The notes below the pieces were generated by a model. It made no database searches. It was not told where the DNA came from and saw only the letters and a program-made list of their open reading frames with translations. Shown piece after piece: positions 1 to 5,777 of a DNA stretch of 9,160 nt. Each line of letters opens with the position of its first letter. Within the stretch, counting starts at the first letter, position 1. The stretch is from contig JAUXSJ010000137.1 in assembly GCA_030679615.1 (NCBI GenBank), forward strand, positions 1-9,160, read 5' to 3'. Position numbers and translations under genes: made by a program. This DNA is from Parachlamydiaceae bacterium (GTDB lineage Bacteria > Chlamydiota > Chlamydiia > Chlamydiales > Parachlamydiaceae).

Positions 1-477
1 TGCCAACTTTTCCAAATATTTAAACTCAACACATTCCGTAATAAAAAAAAGAGTTTTTTCTATGTTTTCTGAAAATCCTTTTTCAATAACTTGAGTCAAA
101 AACTCATTCAATTGCTGTAAGCCTTCATTATTTAGTTCATTTTGATGTTCAGAATCATTTATAAAAATACGTTTTATTTTTTCTTTTACAACATGTGAAT
201 AGTTTAACCATTCGTCAACAGAATAGTGCTGATGTGAAAAATGTTCTTGAATAGATTTTAAAGTATCAAATTTAATTTCATTTGAAAAAGAAACAATTGG
301 TTGTGTAATTAAGTTTTGATAAAAAAACACAAGTGGTTTTGTAATTGAATCGATTAAAGTCATGATTTTTCCGCTTAAAAAATTATAAATTTCGGGAAAA
401 ACACTCGAAAGGATAATAAAAGCCATAAAAGAGTTTAAATCTTTTATGTATTTAGTATTTTTAGAATGAGATTCCAT
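1..477 (-). CDS. Unknown protein behind a B12 riboswitch, 5' part only
   Basis: An open frame of 159 codons starts with ATG at 477-475 and runs without a stop off the left edge, so the C-terminus is missing. In DNA this AT-rich such a frame is unlikely by chance. An in-frame TAA lies at 486-484, just upstream, so no longer ATG start is possible. I do not recognise the family. Residues 1-14 are polar, and about 16-60 hold hydrophobic stretches (FMAFIILSSVF, LVFFYQNLI) that could be one or two membrane segments or amphipathic helices. The rest is charged and probably helical (EHQNELNNEGLQQLNEF). There is no good Shine-Dalgarno: the only AGG abuts the start codon. The upstream cobalamin riboswitch suggests a role in B12 uptake or use, or in a process replaced by a B12-dependent one; this is inference from context only. 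Confidence 0.75.
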   Translation of the reverse strand, partial: MESHSKNTKYIKDLNSFMAFIILSSVFPEIYNFLSGKIMTLIDSITKPLVFFYQNLITQPIVSFSNEIKFDTLKSIQEHFSHQHYSVDEWLNYSHVVKEKIKRIFINDSEHQNELNNEGLQQLNEFLTQVIEKGFSENIEKTLFFITECVEFKYLEKLA

Positions 478-478
478 C

Positions 479-525
479 CTGTCTTAAAAAGAAAAAATAT
501 TTTTTTTTACTTTTAATGGAGACAG
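479..525 (-). promoter_or_regulatory. Hairpin masking the start region of the B12-riboswitch gene
   Basis: In the minus-strand RNA, CUGUCU (525-520) is perfectly complementary to AGACAG (484-479), which ends two bases before the AUG at 477. An A/U-rich inner stem (514-510 with 491-487, and 508-504 with 497-493) continues it. The outer six pairs are sequence-specific; the inner A/U pairs may partly reflect composition. The position fits a translational expression platform for the riboswitch upstream. A second small hairpin (ATTGC 529-533 with GCAAT 541-545) lies between it and the aptamer. Confidence 0.5.
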
Positions 526-555
526 TGTATTGCATTTTTAGCAATGGTGATGGCA

Positions 556-741
556 CAAAAAAGCAGGTCTTCTGGCTTCGAATTCAATCTAATAGCTCTC
601 CTTCCCGCATATAAGCAGTGGATTTAAATCTAATATTGATTAGATCCAATGAGCGTTCGTCATTCGTTACAGCGGCCTTACCGCACAGGATTCGCACCTG
701 TTTCCCTATTCTCCTCTATTTTTTAGAGGCACTTTTTTGAG
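556..741 (-). promoter_or_regulatory. Cobalamin (B12) riboswitch aptamer
   Basis: Read on the minus strand, the conserved blocks of the cobalamin riboswitch occur in order: GGGAA, then GGTGCGAATCC, GCGGTAAGGCCGCTGT, CCACTG followed by GCGGGAAGG, and finally GAAGCCAGAAGACCTGC at the 3' end. A short P2-like hairpin (CCTC/GAGG) precedes the GGGAA. A closing helix P1 can form between CAAAAAAG (739-732) and CUUUUUUG (563-556). A competing hairpin, CACU with AGUG (743-740 with 733-730), would use the same 5' strand. The order and spacing resemble the E. coli btuB leader. The aptamer points to the gene starting at 477, with 78 bases between. A covariance-model search would settle the exact borders. 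Confidence 0.9.
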
Positions 742-871
742 TGACGTAGATCTTTTAACAAATTGGGATGATTTTGATCAAGCTGATTGGTAAATAACGT
801 AAATAACCAATGCCGTATTAAGATTAAAATTAAGATTAAGGATTTGTAGTAAAATAATGCCAATTAACTTG
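742..871. other. Spacer between riboswitch and REP array
   Basis: No coding frame is supported here. It must hold the promoter for the minus-strand riboswitch transcript, but I see no convincing box pair. A weak six-pair hairpin (ATTGGT with ACCAAT) is visible around 785-812. Confidence 0.4.
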
Positions 872-1011
872 AAGGTATTCAGACCGTCCCGGTCTGATGA
901 TCAAGCCGGGACGGTCTGAGTACCTTTAGGCCGTTCCGACCTGATCATCAGACCGGGACGGTCTGAATACCTTTAGGCCGTTCCGGCCTGATCATCAGAC
1001 CGGAACGGTCT
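872..1011. repeat. REP/BIME array, three units with a 47-bp period
   Basis: Three imperfect palindromes have centres at 899, 946 and 993, exactly 47 bases apart. Unit 1 (872-926) is a nearly perfect 55-base inverted repeat. Units 2 (928-964) and 3 (975-1011) are shorter. Each arm is itself a hairpin, best seen as TCAGACCGTCCCGGTCTGA (19 bases, eight-pair stem, TCC loop) preceded by GGTAC or GGTAT at its foot. This resembles a REP: a short foot sequence plus a hairpin. Unit 3 carries GTTCC opposite GGAAC where unit 1 has GTCCC opposite GGGAC, while unit 2 pairs GTTCC with GGGAC, so pairing is maintained despite change. Confidence 0.85.
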
Positions 1012-1020
1012 GAGTACCTT

Positions 1021-1040
1021 CTTAATTAGGCGGCCTGATT
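1021..1040. repeat. Decayed fourth REP unit
   Basis: TTAGGCGGCCTGAT (1026-1039) equals the start of unit 3 with six internal bases (CGTTCC) missing. It sits where the next 47-base period is expected. The 3' end of the transposase gene follows immediately at 1052. Confidence 0.5.
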
Positions 1041-1051
1041 CTAATAACAGT

Positions 1052-1726
1052 TTAAATATTATCAATTTTCCATCGCCATCGCCAATTTTGCAATCCAGCT
1101 TTTTCTGGATTATCCCAAGTATACTGAATTTGAAAATGATATTCTTTTTTACTGCGAATTATATGATTATAAGCATCCCGCTGCCAAAAAGCTCCTGTAA
1201 GTCCCAATATTTCATTTGCTCTGTGAGCTGTATAGGATTTCCAGGAATGAATAATTTTCGAAAGATCATTATCGGACATCGCCTCAACTATAACATGTAC
1301 ATGGCTTGGCATAATACACCATGCATGAAGTATATAGCGCTCTTTATCGAAATGTGTAAATGAATTGGCTACCAGCTTTGCAATCTCAGCTTGGTTCAAA
1401 TAACATTTCCCGTAACCCGCATCTATGTACTTTTCAATTTGTTCAGAATAAAGATATTGAGCTTTTCTTTCCAGTTCTTCTGAGAGTTCTTTTGAGAGCT
1501 CATTGTTGGACTGCTTTGCATTCGCAATCAAACATTCACGTTCTCTAAGCCATTGTTCACGTACTGATTGCGGTACTGAATCAGCAAGTCGGAATGAAAT
1601 ATGATATATAGCGTTATTACATTCCCAGCGAGGAAGCTTTTCACCAGAAGAAATGTTTAATGAATGAATGTCAAGACTCGGATTTAAATTGGATTCAGAA
1701 GTTCTGATTATTTTATCTGTTAGCAT
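1052..1726 (-). CDS. REP-associated tyrosine transposase (RAYT, Y1/IS200-like HUH family)
   Basis: A 224-residue protein of the Y1 HUH single-strand transposase superfamily. Such enzymes nick and join REP hairpins through a tyrosine-DNA link. Visible motifs: the metal-binding HUH motif in MPSHVHVIV (His142, His144), then SWKSYTAHRAN, GAFWQRDAYNHIIRS, and QYTWDNPEKAGL, where Tyr202 is the likely nucleophile by alignment with the YIxxNP motif of known RAYTs. All catalytic residues look present, so the gene appears intact. The protein is longer than many RAYTs, owing to a charged, probably coiled insertion at about residues 55-105. The start is supported by a strong AAGGAG about seven bases upstream of the ATG. 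It begins 44 bases after the rnpA stop, in the same direction, so co-transcription with rpmH-rnpA is likely. The C-terminus (QNWRWRWK) is unusually Trp/Arg rich. Confidence 0.9.
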   Translation of the reverse strand: MLTDKIIRTSESNLNPSLDIHSLNISSGEKLPRWECNNAIYHISFRLADSVPQSVREQWLRERECLIANAKQSNNELSKELSEELERKAQYLYSEQIEKYIDAGYGKCYLNQAEIAKLVANSFTHFDKERYILHAWCIMPSHVHVIVEAMSDNDLSKIIHSWKSYTAHRANEILGLTGAFWQRDAYNHIIRSKKEYHFQIQYTWDNPEKAGLQNWRWRWKIDNI

Positions 1727-1770
1727 TCTATAATCTCCTTCGCTGTTAAAACATAGCTTCCAAATTAATA

Positions 1771-1798
1771 TCAGACCGGGACGGTCTGAGTACCTTTT
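1771..1798 (-). repeat. Single REP overlapping the rnpA stop
   Basis: On the minus strand the sequence is GGTAC followed by TCAGACCGTCCCGGTCTGA, identical to the core of the array REPs and including the GGTAC foot. It supplies the last codons and the TGA of rnpA. Confidence 0.85.
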
Positions 1799-2109
1799 TT
1801 ATAAAATTCATTCACGAATAGATTGAGCTCAGCTTGAATCATGTTCATTTTAGCTTTAACAGCTTCTGAACGAGGCTTTACAATGATATCAATATTTTTT
1901 TGAAAAGGTTGAGACAACCTAAAGGCTTCACGAACAATTCGTTTAAAACGATTGCGTTGATGAGATGGTCCATAACGGCGTGATGCTATGATACCAAGAC
2001 GGGAAGTAGGATTATTATTAAATTTAACTTCGACAATAATCCACTTTCCGACAAATTTTGATGAGTTACGTTGCAAATTTCGATACTGTTGACGAGTTAA
2101 CAACCGCAT
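1771..2109 (-). CDS. rnpA: Ribonuclease P protein component
   Basis: A 112-residue basic protein, the protein subunit of RNase P, which binds the catalytic RNA and helps cut tRNA precursors at the 5' end. The family signature is clear: SRRYGPSHQRNRFKRIVREAFR at about residues 43-64, containing the RNR motif (Arg52-Asn53-Arg54) and the following KR-x-x-REAFR helix. Length is normal for the family. It starts 20 bases after the rpmH stop, the usual rpmH-rnpA order. No strong Shine-Dalgarno is seen, so translation may depend on coupling to rpmH. The C-terminus is odd: residues Gly106 to Val112 (GTQTVPV) and the stop are encoded by a REP palindrome, so the native end was probably replaced. The changed tail lies beyond the conserved core and the protein is probably functional. 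Confidence 0.93.
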   Translation of the reverse strand: MRLLTRQQYRNLQRNSSKFVGKWIIVEVKFNNNPTSRLGIIASRRYGPSHQRNRFKRIVREAFRLSQPFQKNIDIIVKPRSEAVKAKMNMIQAELNLFVNEFYKKGTQTVPV

Positions 2110-2129
2110 CGATTTGAGAAATGGGAATA

Positions 2130-2267
2130 TTAGACCGTTGTTAATCTCTTACGACCATGTTTACGGCGTCTATTAATCACTTTACGACCAGCAGCAGTAC
2201 TCATGCGCTTTAAAAATCCATTCACAGAAGAACGGTGACGTTTACTTGGTTGGTATGTTCGTTTCAC
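2130..2267 (-). CDS. rpmH: Large-subunit ribosomal protein L34 (bL34)
   Basis: A 45-residue, very basic protein starting MKRTYQPSKRHRSSVNGF and ending GRKRLTTV, a full-length L34 with the family's KRTYQPS start and the GRKVINRRRKHGRKRL core. It is part of the 50S subunit. The start codon is GTG (2267-2265), supported by AAGGA about seven bases upstream and by the fixed N-terminus of the family. It is the first gene of a minus-strand unit followed by rnpA and the RAYT gene. Confidence 0.96.
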   Translation of the reverse strand: MKRTYQPSKRHRSSVNGFLKRMSTAAGRKVINRRRKHGRKRLTTV

Positions 2268-2625
2268 TGTAGTTTCCTTACAAATTAATTCCACATCACA
2301 ATGGACATAGAAGATTAAAAACTTAAATTTTACTCACTTTTACCTGATATGAGCGGATATTATGTGATTTGCCTAGAAGCATATCGATTGTAGAAAAAAA
2401 ATGCAAGTGAGATTTGGAGAGTAAAATTGCCAGCCAAATTTAATTGAATTAATAATTGTCCTTTTTAAAACATCAAAAAGATAATTATTTAATAACTTTT
2501 AAAACAAGTTAAAATGCAATTTATTAAATAAGATTATTTTTTGATTGTTTTTTAAACATTATTTAATTAATATTTTTTAAGTTAACATTAATGAACATAA
2601 AAAACTTAAACAAAAAGATTTTAAC
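2268..2625. other. AT-rich spacer between divergent rpmH and the membrane protein gene
   Basis: No coding frame is supported. It must hold promoters for both divergent directions. Near the right end an eight-base inverted repeat (TTTAAGTT and AACTTAAA, about 2577-2612) lies in the likely leader of the plus-strand gene. I see no clear DnaA boxes, although rpmH often lies near an origin. Confidence 0.4.
2378..2406 (-). promoter_or_regulatory. Possible promoter of rpmH-rnpA
   Basis: TTGCAT (2406-2401) and TATGCT (2383-2378) are separated by exactly 17 bases, about 110 bases upstream of rpmH. Matches to the sigma70 boxes are only moderate, in AT-rich DNA, so this is tentative. Confidence 0.35.
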
Positions 2626-3054
2626 ATGGATTATCTAAATACAATAGTTACAACTGGGATACATTTTACTTTAGGCGGCATGGGTTCACTACTTTCATTG
2701 AGCGCTGCAAAATATTTTCAGCCAAAACTGGTGAATACAAATTTTAAAATTAATTCCTTGTTCTTTGGAATCGGGGGTATATGTAATGTCGCAGCATATG
2801 TTTTTGCTGAAGCATTAGAGAATAAAGATCCTTTTGTAAACCCTAAGACTGAACAGTTAAAAATAATTATTACATATTTTAGCTTAGGCGCAACGTCTTT
2901 TGTTTTAACGTCTTTATGTTTAAAAGAAAAAATAAAAACAAATCCTTTAGCTTTCATTACTATGATTGGGGTAAGTCACATTGCAACAGGGGTTTTCTGT
3001 TTCGCAAGCTCTTACGCTTTAGAAAATTACTTTGGAACGACTGAATCCAATTAA
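2626..3054 (+). CDS. Small multi-pass membrane protein of unknown function
   Basis: A 142-residue protein I do not recognise. About four hydrophobic segments are visible, near residues 7-28, 44-63, 79-98 and 107-131, joined by short polar loops (KYFQPKLVNTNFK, ENKDPFVNPKTEQLK, LKEKIKTNP). Gly/Ser/Ala-rich helices (GGMGSLLSLSAA, FGIGGICNVAAY) resemble small integral membrane proteins. No signal-peptide cleavage site, catalytic motif or known domain is evident. No strong Shine-Dalgarno precedes the ATG, but the leader is very A-rich. It appears monocistronic: a strong hairpin follows at 3062 before the metal importer operon. Supported by length in AT-rich DNA and protein-like composition; the function is open. 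Confidence 0.7.
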   Translation: MDYLNTIVTTGIHFTLGGMGSLLSLSAAKYFQPKLVNTNFKINSLFFGIGGICNVAAYVFAEALENKDPFVNPKTEQLKIIITYFSLGATSFVLTSLCLKEKIKTNPLAFITMIGVSHIATGVFCFASSYALENYFGTTESN

Positions 3055-3061
3055 ATTATTG

Positions 3062-3097
3062 TTTTGCAAGGCTTGCATCTTCGCAAGTCTTGCAAAA
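3062..3097 (+). terminator. Strong stem-loop after the membrane protein gene
   Basis: A 15-pair stem (3062-3076 with 3083-3097) with a six-base loop lies 7 bases after the stop at 3054. Its single non-Watson-Crick position is G-U in plus-strand RNA but would be A-C in minus-strand RNA, which favours plus-strand function. The stem is flanked by T on the left and A on the right, with no U-run after it, so it is not a textbook intrinsic terminator. It may stabilise the 3' end instead. Confidence 0.55.
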
Positions 3098-3119
3098 AAT
3101 AGATCAAAAAAGTCATAGT
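3090..3119 (+). promoter_or_regulatory. Tentative promoter of the metal importer operon
   Basis: TTGCAA (3090-3095) and CATAGT (3114-3119) are 18 bases apart, each with four of six consensus matches. The -35 part overlaps the stem-loop. A dyad that could be an operator starts right at the end of the -10 box. Confidence 0.3.
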
Positions 3120-3148
3120 GATCTTAATTATCCATTTATTAAAGATCA
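3119..3148 (+). promoter_or_regulatory. Dyad upstream of the importer operon, possible metal-regulator site
   Basis: TGATCTTAAT (3119-3128) and ATTAAAGATCA (3138-3148) are inverted copies differing by one extra T, with nine bases between. The dyad ends 12 bases before the GTG start. Metal uptake operons are commonly repressed by Fur/Zur or DtxR-type proteins at such sites, but this sequence is not a recognisable Fur or Zur box. As RNA it could also form a hairpin just before the ribosome binding site. Confidence 0.4.
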
Positions 3149-3160
3149 TTAGGTTTTATA

Positions 3161-4030
3161 GTGTTTAAAAAAATTTATTTATTTTTTTGTTTTATTTTCA
3201 TTTGTAATATTCAAAACAATTTATTTTCTGAAATTCAATCTAACAACTCAATTCCTTGCATTTTAGTCAGCGTTGCTCCTTATAAATTTTTTGTAGAAAA
3301 AATCGCACAAGATACAGTTAAAGTCATTCTAATGGTTCCTCCTGGTGCGAGTGCACATACTTATGAACCTACTGCACGTCAAATCCTTGGTGCTTGCGAA
3401 GGAAAAGTTTGGTTTCGTATTGGCGAATCCTTTGAAAATCGCGCCATTAATGCTCTTAAAAGTCATCAGCCGCATCTTGAAATTGTTGATCTGCGTCAAG
3501 GATTAGACCTCATTCATTCTAGTGAATGCAAAGGTTGCTGCTGTGCAGGTGGTGAAGATTTGCATTTTTGGTTAAGTCCTAAAATGGTGAAAATTCAAGC
3601 CCATACTATTACGGATGCAATAATTCAATTGAAACCTCAATTTAAGGATTTTTATTTAAAAAACTTGAGTGTTTTTGAAGCAGAACTTGATCAATTAAAT
3701 CAAGAAATTCAAACCACTTTAAGCCCTTTACAAAACAGAAATATTCTTGTTTCACATCCAGCATATGCTTATTTTTGTCGAGATTATCAATTGAATCAAT
3801 TTTCAATAGAGATGGAAGGAAAAGATCCCACTCCACAACAAATGACAAGGCTAATGAATACCATTCGCGACTTGAAAATTAAAACGATTTATATTCAAAT
3901 GCAATATAATAATAAAGCTGCTAAGCTAGTCGCCGATACTTTAAACATGAAGCTTATCACGCTCAACCCTTATGCTGAAAATTATTTTCAATCGTTGAGG
4001 GAGATCGCGAATGCTTTTGCCCAAGGATAA
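3161..4030 (+). CDS. znuA: Metal ABC importer, periplasmic binding protein (ZnuA/TroA family)
   Basis: A 289-residue cluster A-I (SBP_bac_9) binding protein that captures zinc or manganese outside the inner membrane and hands it to the permease. Start is GTG with AGG seven bases upstream. An N-terminal signal peptide (basic KK, then a hydrophobic stretch, about 23 residues) is present, with no lipobox. Likely ligands: His66 (AHTYEP), His135 (DLHFWLSP) and His199 (VSHPAYAYF). The carboxylate often found fourth, in LDPLAEN, is here Asn269 (LNPYAEN). Three His without the acid lean towards zinc. Just before the second ligand, where many ZnuA proteins have a His-rich loop, there is a short Cys cluster (Cys123, Cys126-128). 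It is first in a three-gene operon and overlaps the ATPase gene by 20 bases. Metal specificity is inference. Confidence 0.88.
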   Translation: MFKKIYLFFCFIFICNIQNNLFSEIQSNNSIPCILVSVAPYKFFVEKIAQDTVKVILMVPPGASAHTYEPTARQILGACEGKVWFRIGESFENRAINALKSHQPHLEIVDLRQGLDLIHSSECKGCCCAGGEDLHFWLSPKMVKIQAHTITDAIIQLKPQFKDFYLKNLSVFEAELDQLNQEIQTTLSPLQNRNILVSHPAYAYFCRDYQLNQFSIEMEGKDPTPQQMTRLMNTIRDLKIKTIYIQMQYNNKAAKLVADTLNMKLITLNPYAENYFQSLREIANAFAQG

Positions 4031-4799
4031 CCCTTCTGCAATGAATCATCCAATTGTTGACGCTAGCGGCCTTTTTTTTTCATATAAAACAAAAAATGTT
4101 TTGCAAAATATTCATTTTAAAATCTATCCAGGTGAATTCATAGGAGTGATTGGCCCAAATGGTGGTGGAAAAACAACTCTTTTAAAATTAATCATGGGAT
4201 TTCTACAACTCACACAAGGACACCTCAAAGTTTTTGGCGAATCCCCCATCATTAAAGCGGGACAACTTTCAAAAATTGCCTATGTTCCCCAGTCTATGCG
4301 TTATGACAAAGATTTTCCCATCTCTGTGATGGAAGTTGTTTTATCCGGACGACTCTCCCACTTACCTTGGTATGGTTCCTTTCGTAAAGAAGATCGACAA
4401 GCTGCAATGGACGCCTTAGAACAAGTGAGGCTAGTGCATTTGGCTCAAGCATCATTCGGAACCCTATCTGGAGGACAAGCACAAAGAGTTCTCATTGCAC
4501 GAGCATTAGTATCTCAACCACAACTCCTTCTTTTAGATGAACCCACAGCTAGCGTCGATCAACAAGCAGAAGCTGAAATTTACTCAGTATTATCAGAATT
4601 AAAAGGAAAAATGACGATACTTATGGTCACACATGATTTAAAAGCAGCATTGGATGTTGTCGAAAGAATTTTATGTGTACAAGGCGGAGTCGTTTCATTA
4701 AAACCACAAGAAGTTTGCGAGCATTTTGCTCTTGGTTTGTATCATATTCCTTTAATGCAATCATCGATAAGTTCTGAGTCTTCTCCAAACAATCACTAA
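4011..4799 (+). CDS. znuC: Metal ABC importer, ATP-binding protein
   Basis: A 262-residue ABC ATPase that powers the importer on the cytoplasmic side. All motifs are intact: Walker A GPNGGGKTT (48-56), Q-loop Gln94 (YVPQS), signature LSGGQ (152-156), Walker B LLLLDEP (172-178), D-loop SVD (181-183) and switch His208 (VTHDL). The pattern VLSGRLSH and the neighbours fit the zinc/manganese (ZnuC/TroB) subfamily. The start at 4011 lies inside the end of the binding-protein gene and has GAGGGAG seven bases upstream. A second ATG at 4041 is closer to the family's usual start but has its AAGGA 13 bases away, so I prefer 4011. The stop is followed by the permease start seven bases later, showing translational coupling. 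Confidence 0.93.
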   Translation: MLLPKDNPSAMNHPIVDASGLFFSYKTKNVLQNIHFKIYPGEFIGVIGPNGGGKTTLLKLIMGFLQLTQGHLKVFGESPIIKAGQLSKIAYVPQSMRYDKDFPISVMEVVLSGRLSHLPWYGSFRKEDRQAAMDALEQVRLVHLAQASFGTLSGGQAQRVLIARALVSQPQLLLLDEPTASVDQQAEAEIYSVLSELKGKMTILMVTHDLKAALDVVERILCVQGGVVSLKPQEVCEHFALGLYHIPLMQSSISSESSPNNH

Positions 4800-4806
4800 G
4801 GTATCT

Positions 4807-5691
4807 ATGCCCTCATTTTATGAAGCCATTTTATCAAATCCCCTTCTATTAACCGCTTTTTTAGCTGGACTAGCTGCTTCTGTTGTCAGTGGAATTATTG
4901 GATCTTATGTTGTTGTCAAACGTATTGTTTTTATCGGTGGTAGTATTTCTCATTCTGTACTTAGCGGCATTGGTTTTTGTATTTGGTTGGAAAGAACACA
5001 AGGGGTTACTTGGGCATCTCCTCTTTACGGAGCCTTAGCAACTGCCATTTTATCTGCTCTAATTATTGGTTGGATTCATTTGCATTACAAACAACGAGAA
5101 GATTCTGTCATTGCAGCGATATGGTCTATTGGGATGGCCGTGGGAATTCTTTTTATATCTCAAACTCCAGGCTTTAATGTAGAGCTAACAAATTTTTTAA
5201 TCGGAAATATTTCATGGGTATCAAAAACAGATTTAATGATTCTTTGGATTCTTGATATCAGTGTGATTATCATTATTCTTTGTTTACATAAACGTTTTTT
5301 AGCCATCTGTTTTGATGAAGATCAAGCTCGTTTACAAGGATTAGCTGTTCAACCTCTTTATCTACTTCTTCTTGTTTTAATTGCTGTATCTATCGTTCTT
5401 TTAATTCAAGTTGTTGGAATTGTTTTAGTTATGACCATGCTAACAATCCCGGCTGCCATTGCCAACTTACTGACAACACGTCTTTCATCGATGATGTTTT
5501 TTGCTATTTTAATCAGTGCTATATTTTGTGCTAGCGGTAATGTAACCGCTTATTATCTGGATTGGCCAACAGGGGCAACGATTGCTTTAATTGCTGGGCT
5601 TGTCTATGTCGTATGTATGATTGCTGCTAGGCATAAAAAAAGGGCTTTGAATTTTTTATTCAAAGCCCGGTGCGGAAAGAGAGGGATTTGA
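4807..5691 (+). CDS. znuB: Metal ABC importer, permease (ABC-3 family)
   Basis: A 294-residue inner-membrane protein with about eight or nine hydrophobic segments, the channel of the importer. ABC-3 hallmarks are seen: GSYVVVKRIVFIGGSISHSVLSG (about 32-54), the middle TPGFNVELTNFLIGNI, and late helices VGIVLVMTMLTIPAAIANLL and TGATIALIAG. The Shine-Dalgarno (AAGG) overlaps the stop of the ATPase gene. The end is odd. Residues 277-294 (KKRALNFLFKARCGKRGI), after the last membrane helix, are encoded opposite the terminator and 3' end of a convergent tRNA-Ser gene, with the TGA 19 bases inside the tRNA. The basic tail is probably tolerated because it is cytoplasmic or exposed. Homologues likely end sooner, but no earlier in-frame stop exists here. 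Confidence 0.93.
   Translation: MPSFYEAILSNPLLLTAFLAGLAASVVSGIIGSYVVVKRIVFIGGSISHSVLSGIGFCIWLERTQGVTWASPLYGALATAILSALIIGWIHLHYKQREDSVIAAIWSIGMAVGILFISQTPGFNVELTNFLIGNISWVSKTDLMILWILDISVIIIILCLHKRFLAICFDEDQARLQGLAVQPLYLLLLVLIAVSIVLLIQVVGIVLVMTMLTIPAAIANLLTTRLSSMMFFAILISAIFCASGNVTAYYLDWPTGATIALIAGLVYVVCMIAARHKKRALNFLFKARCGKRGI
5635..5668 (-). terminator. Intrinsic terminator of tRNA-Ser, inside the permease gene
   Basis: On the minus strand GGGCTTTGAA pairs perfectly with TTCAAAGCCC (5668-5659 with 5651-5642), with a short A-rich loop, followed by seven T (5641-5635). It begins four bases after the tRNA 3' end. It is a textbook rho-independent terminator and overlaps the permease coding sequence on the other strand. 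Confidence 0.9.
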
Positions 5692-5760
5692 ACCCTCGAT
5701 ACCCTTTAGGGGTATGCGTCCTTAGCAGGGACGTGCTTTCGGCCACTCAGCCATCTTTCC
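5673..5760 (-). tRNA. tRNA-Ser, anticodon GCU
   Basis: An 88-base tRNA. The acceptor stem is GGAAAGA with TCTTTCC and G73 as discriminator. The D arm is GCTGAGTGGCCGAAAGC. The anticodon stem CGTCC/GGACG encloses CTGCTAA, with the anticodon GCT at 5726-5724. A long class II variable arm (CATACCCC...GGGTATC) is typical of serine tRNAs, and the T arm is GAGGG-TTCAAAT-CCCTC. It reads AGC and AGU codons. CCA is not encoded and must be added. Its 3' 19 bases overlap the end of the permease gene on the opposite strand. Confidence 0.98.
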
Positions 5761-5777
5761 AAAACATGAAGATGCTT

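Larger units (their letters stand above)
872..1798 (-). mobile_element. RAYT transposase gene with flanking REP palindromes
   Basis: A REP-associated tyrosine transposase gene (1052-1726) is bracketed by copies of one palindrome family: a three-unit array plus a remnant on its 3' side (872-1040) and a single REP on its 5' side (1771-1798). This is the classic layout of a RAYT and its cognate REPs. Such elements are usually immobile as a whole; the transposase is thought to act on single-stranded REP hairpins. The limits given are those of the outermost REPs, not proven element ends. The unit lies directly downstream of, and co-directional with, rpmH-rnpA. Confidence 0.75.

Noticed and set aside
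872..1020. CRISPR array
   Set aside because: The 47-base period is made of palindromes with no unique spacers, and no cas genes are present; a RAYT gene lies beside it, so it is a REP array.
1088..1548. Plus-strand frames opposite the RAYT gene
   Set aside because: They are antisense to an intact, motif-bearing transposase gene and show no features of their own.
2268..2625. Replication origin next to rpmH
   Set aside because: The stretch is AT-rich, but I find no clear DnaA-box cluster and no dnaA gene; dnaB elsewhere in the window is not evidence of an origin.
3161..3230. Lipoprotein signal on the metal-binding protein
   Set aside because: Cys10 and Cys15 occur in the hydrophobic stretch, but the residue before each is not Gly, Ala or Ser, so no proper lipobox is present.
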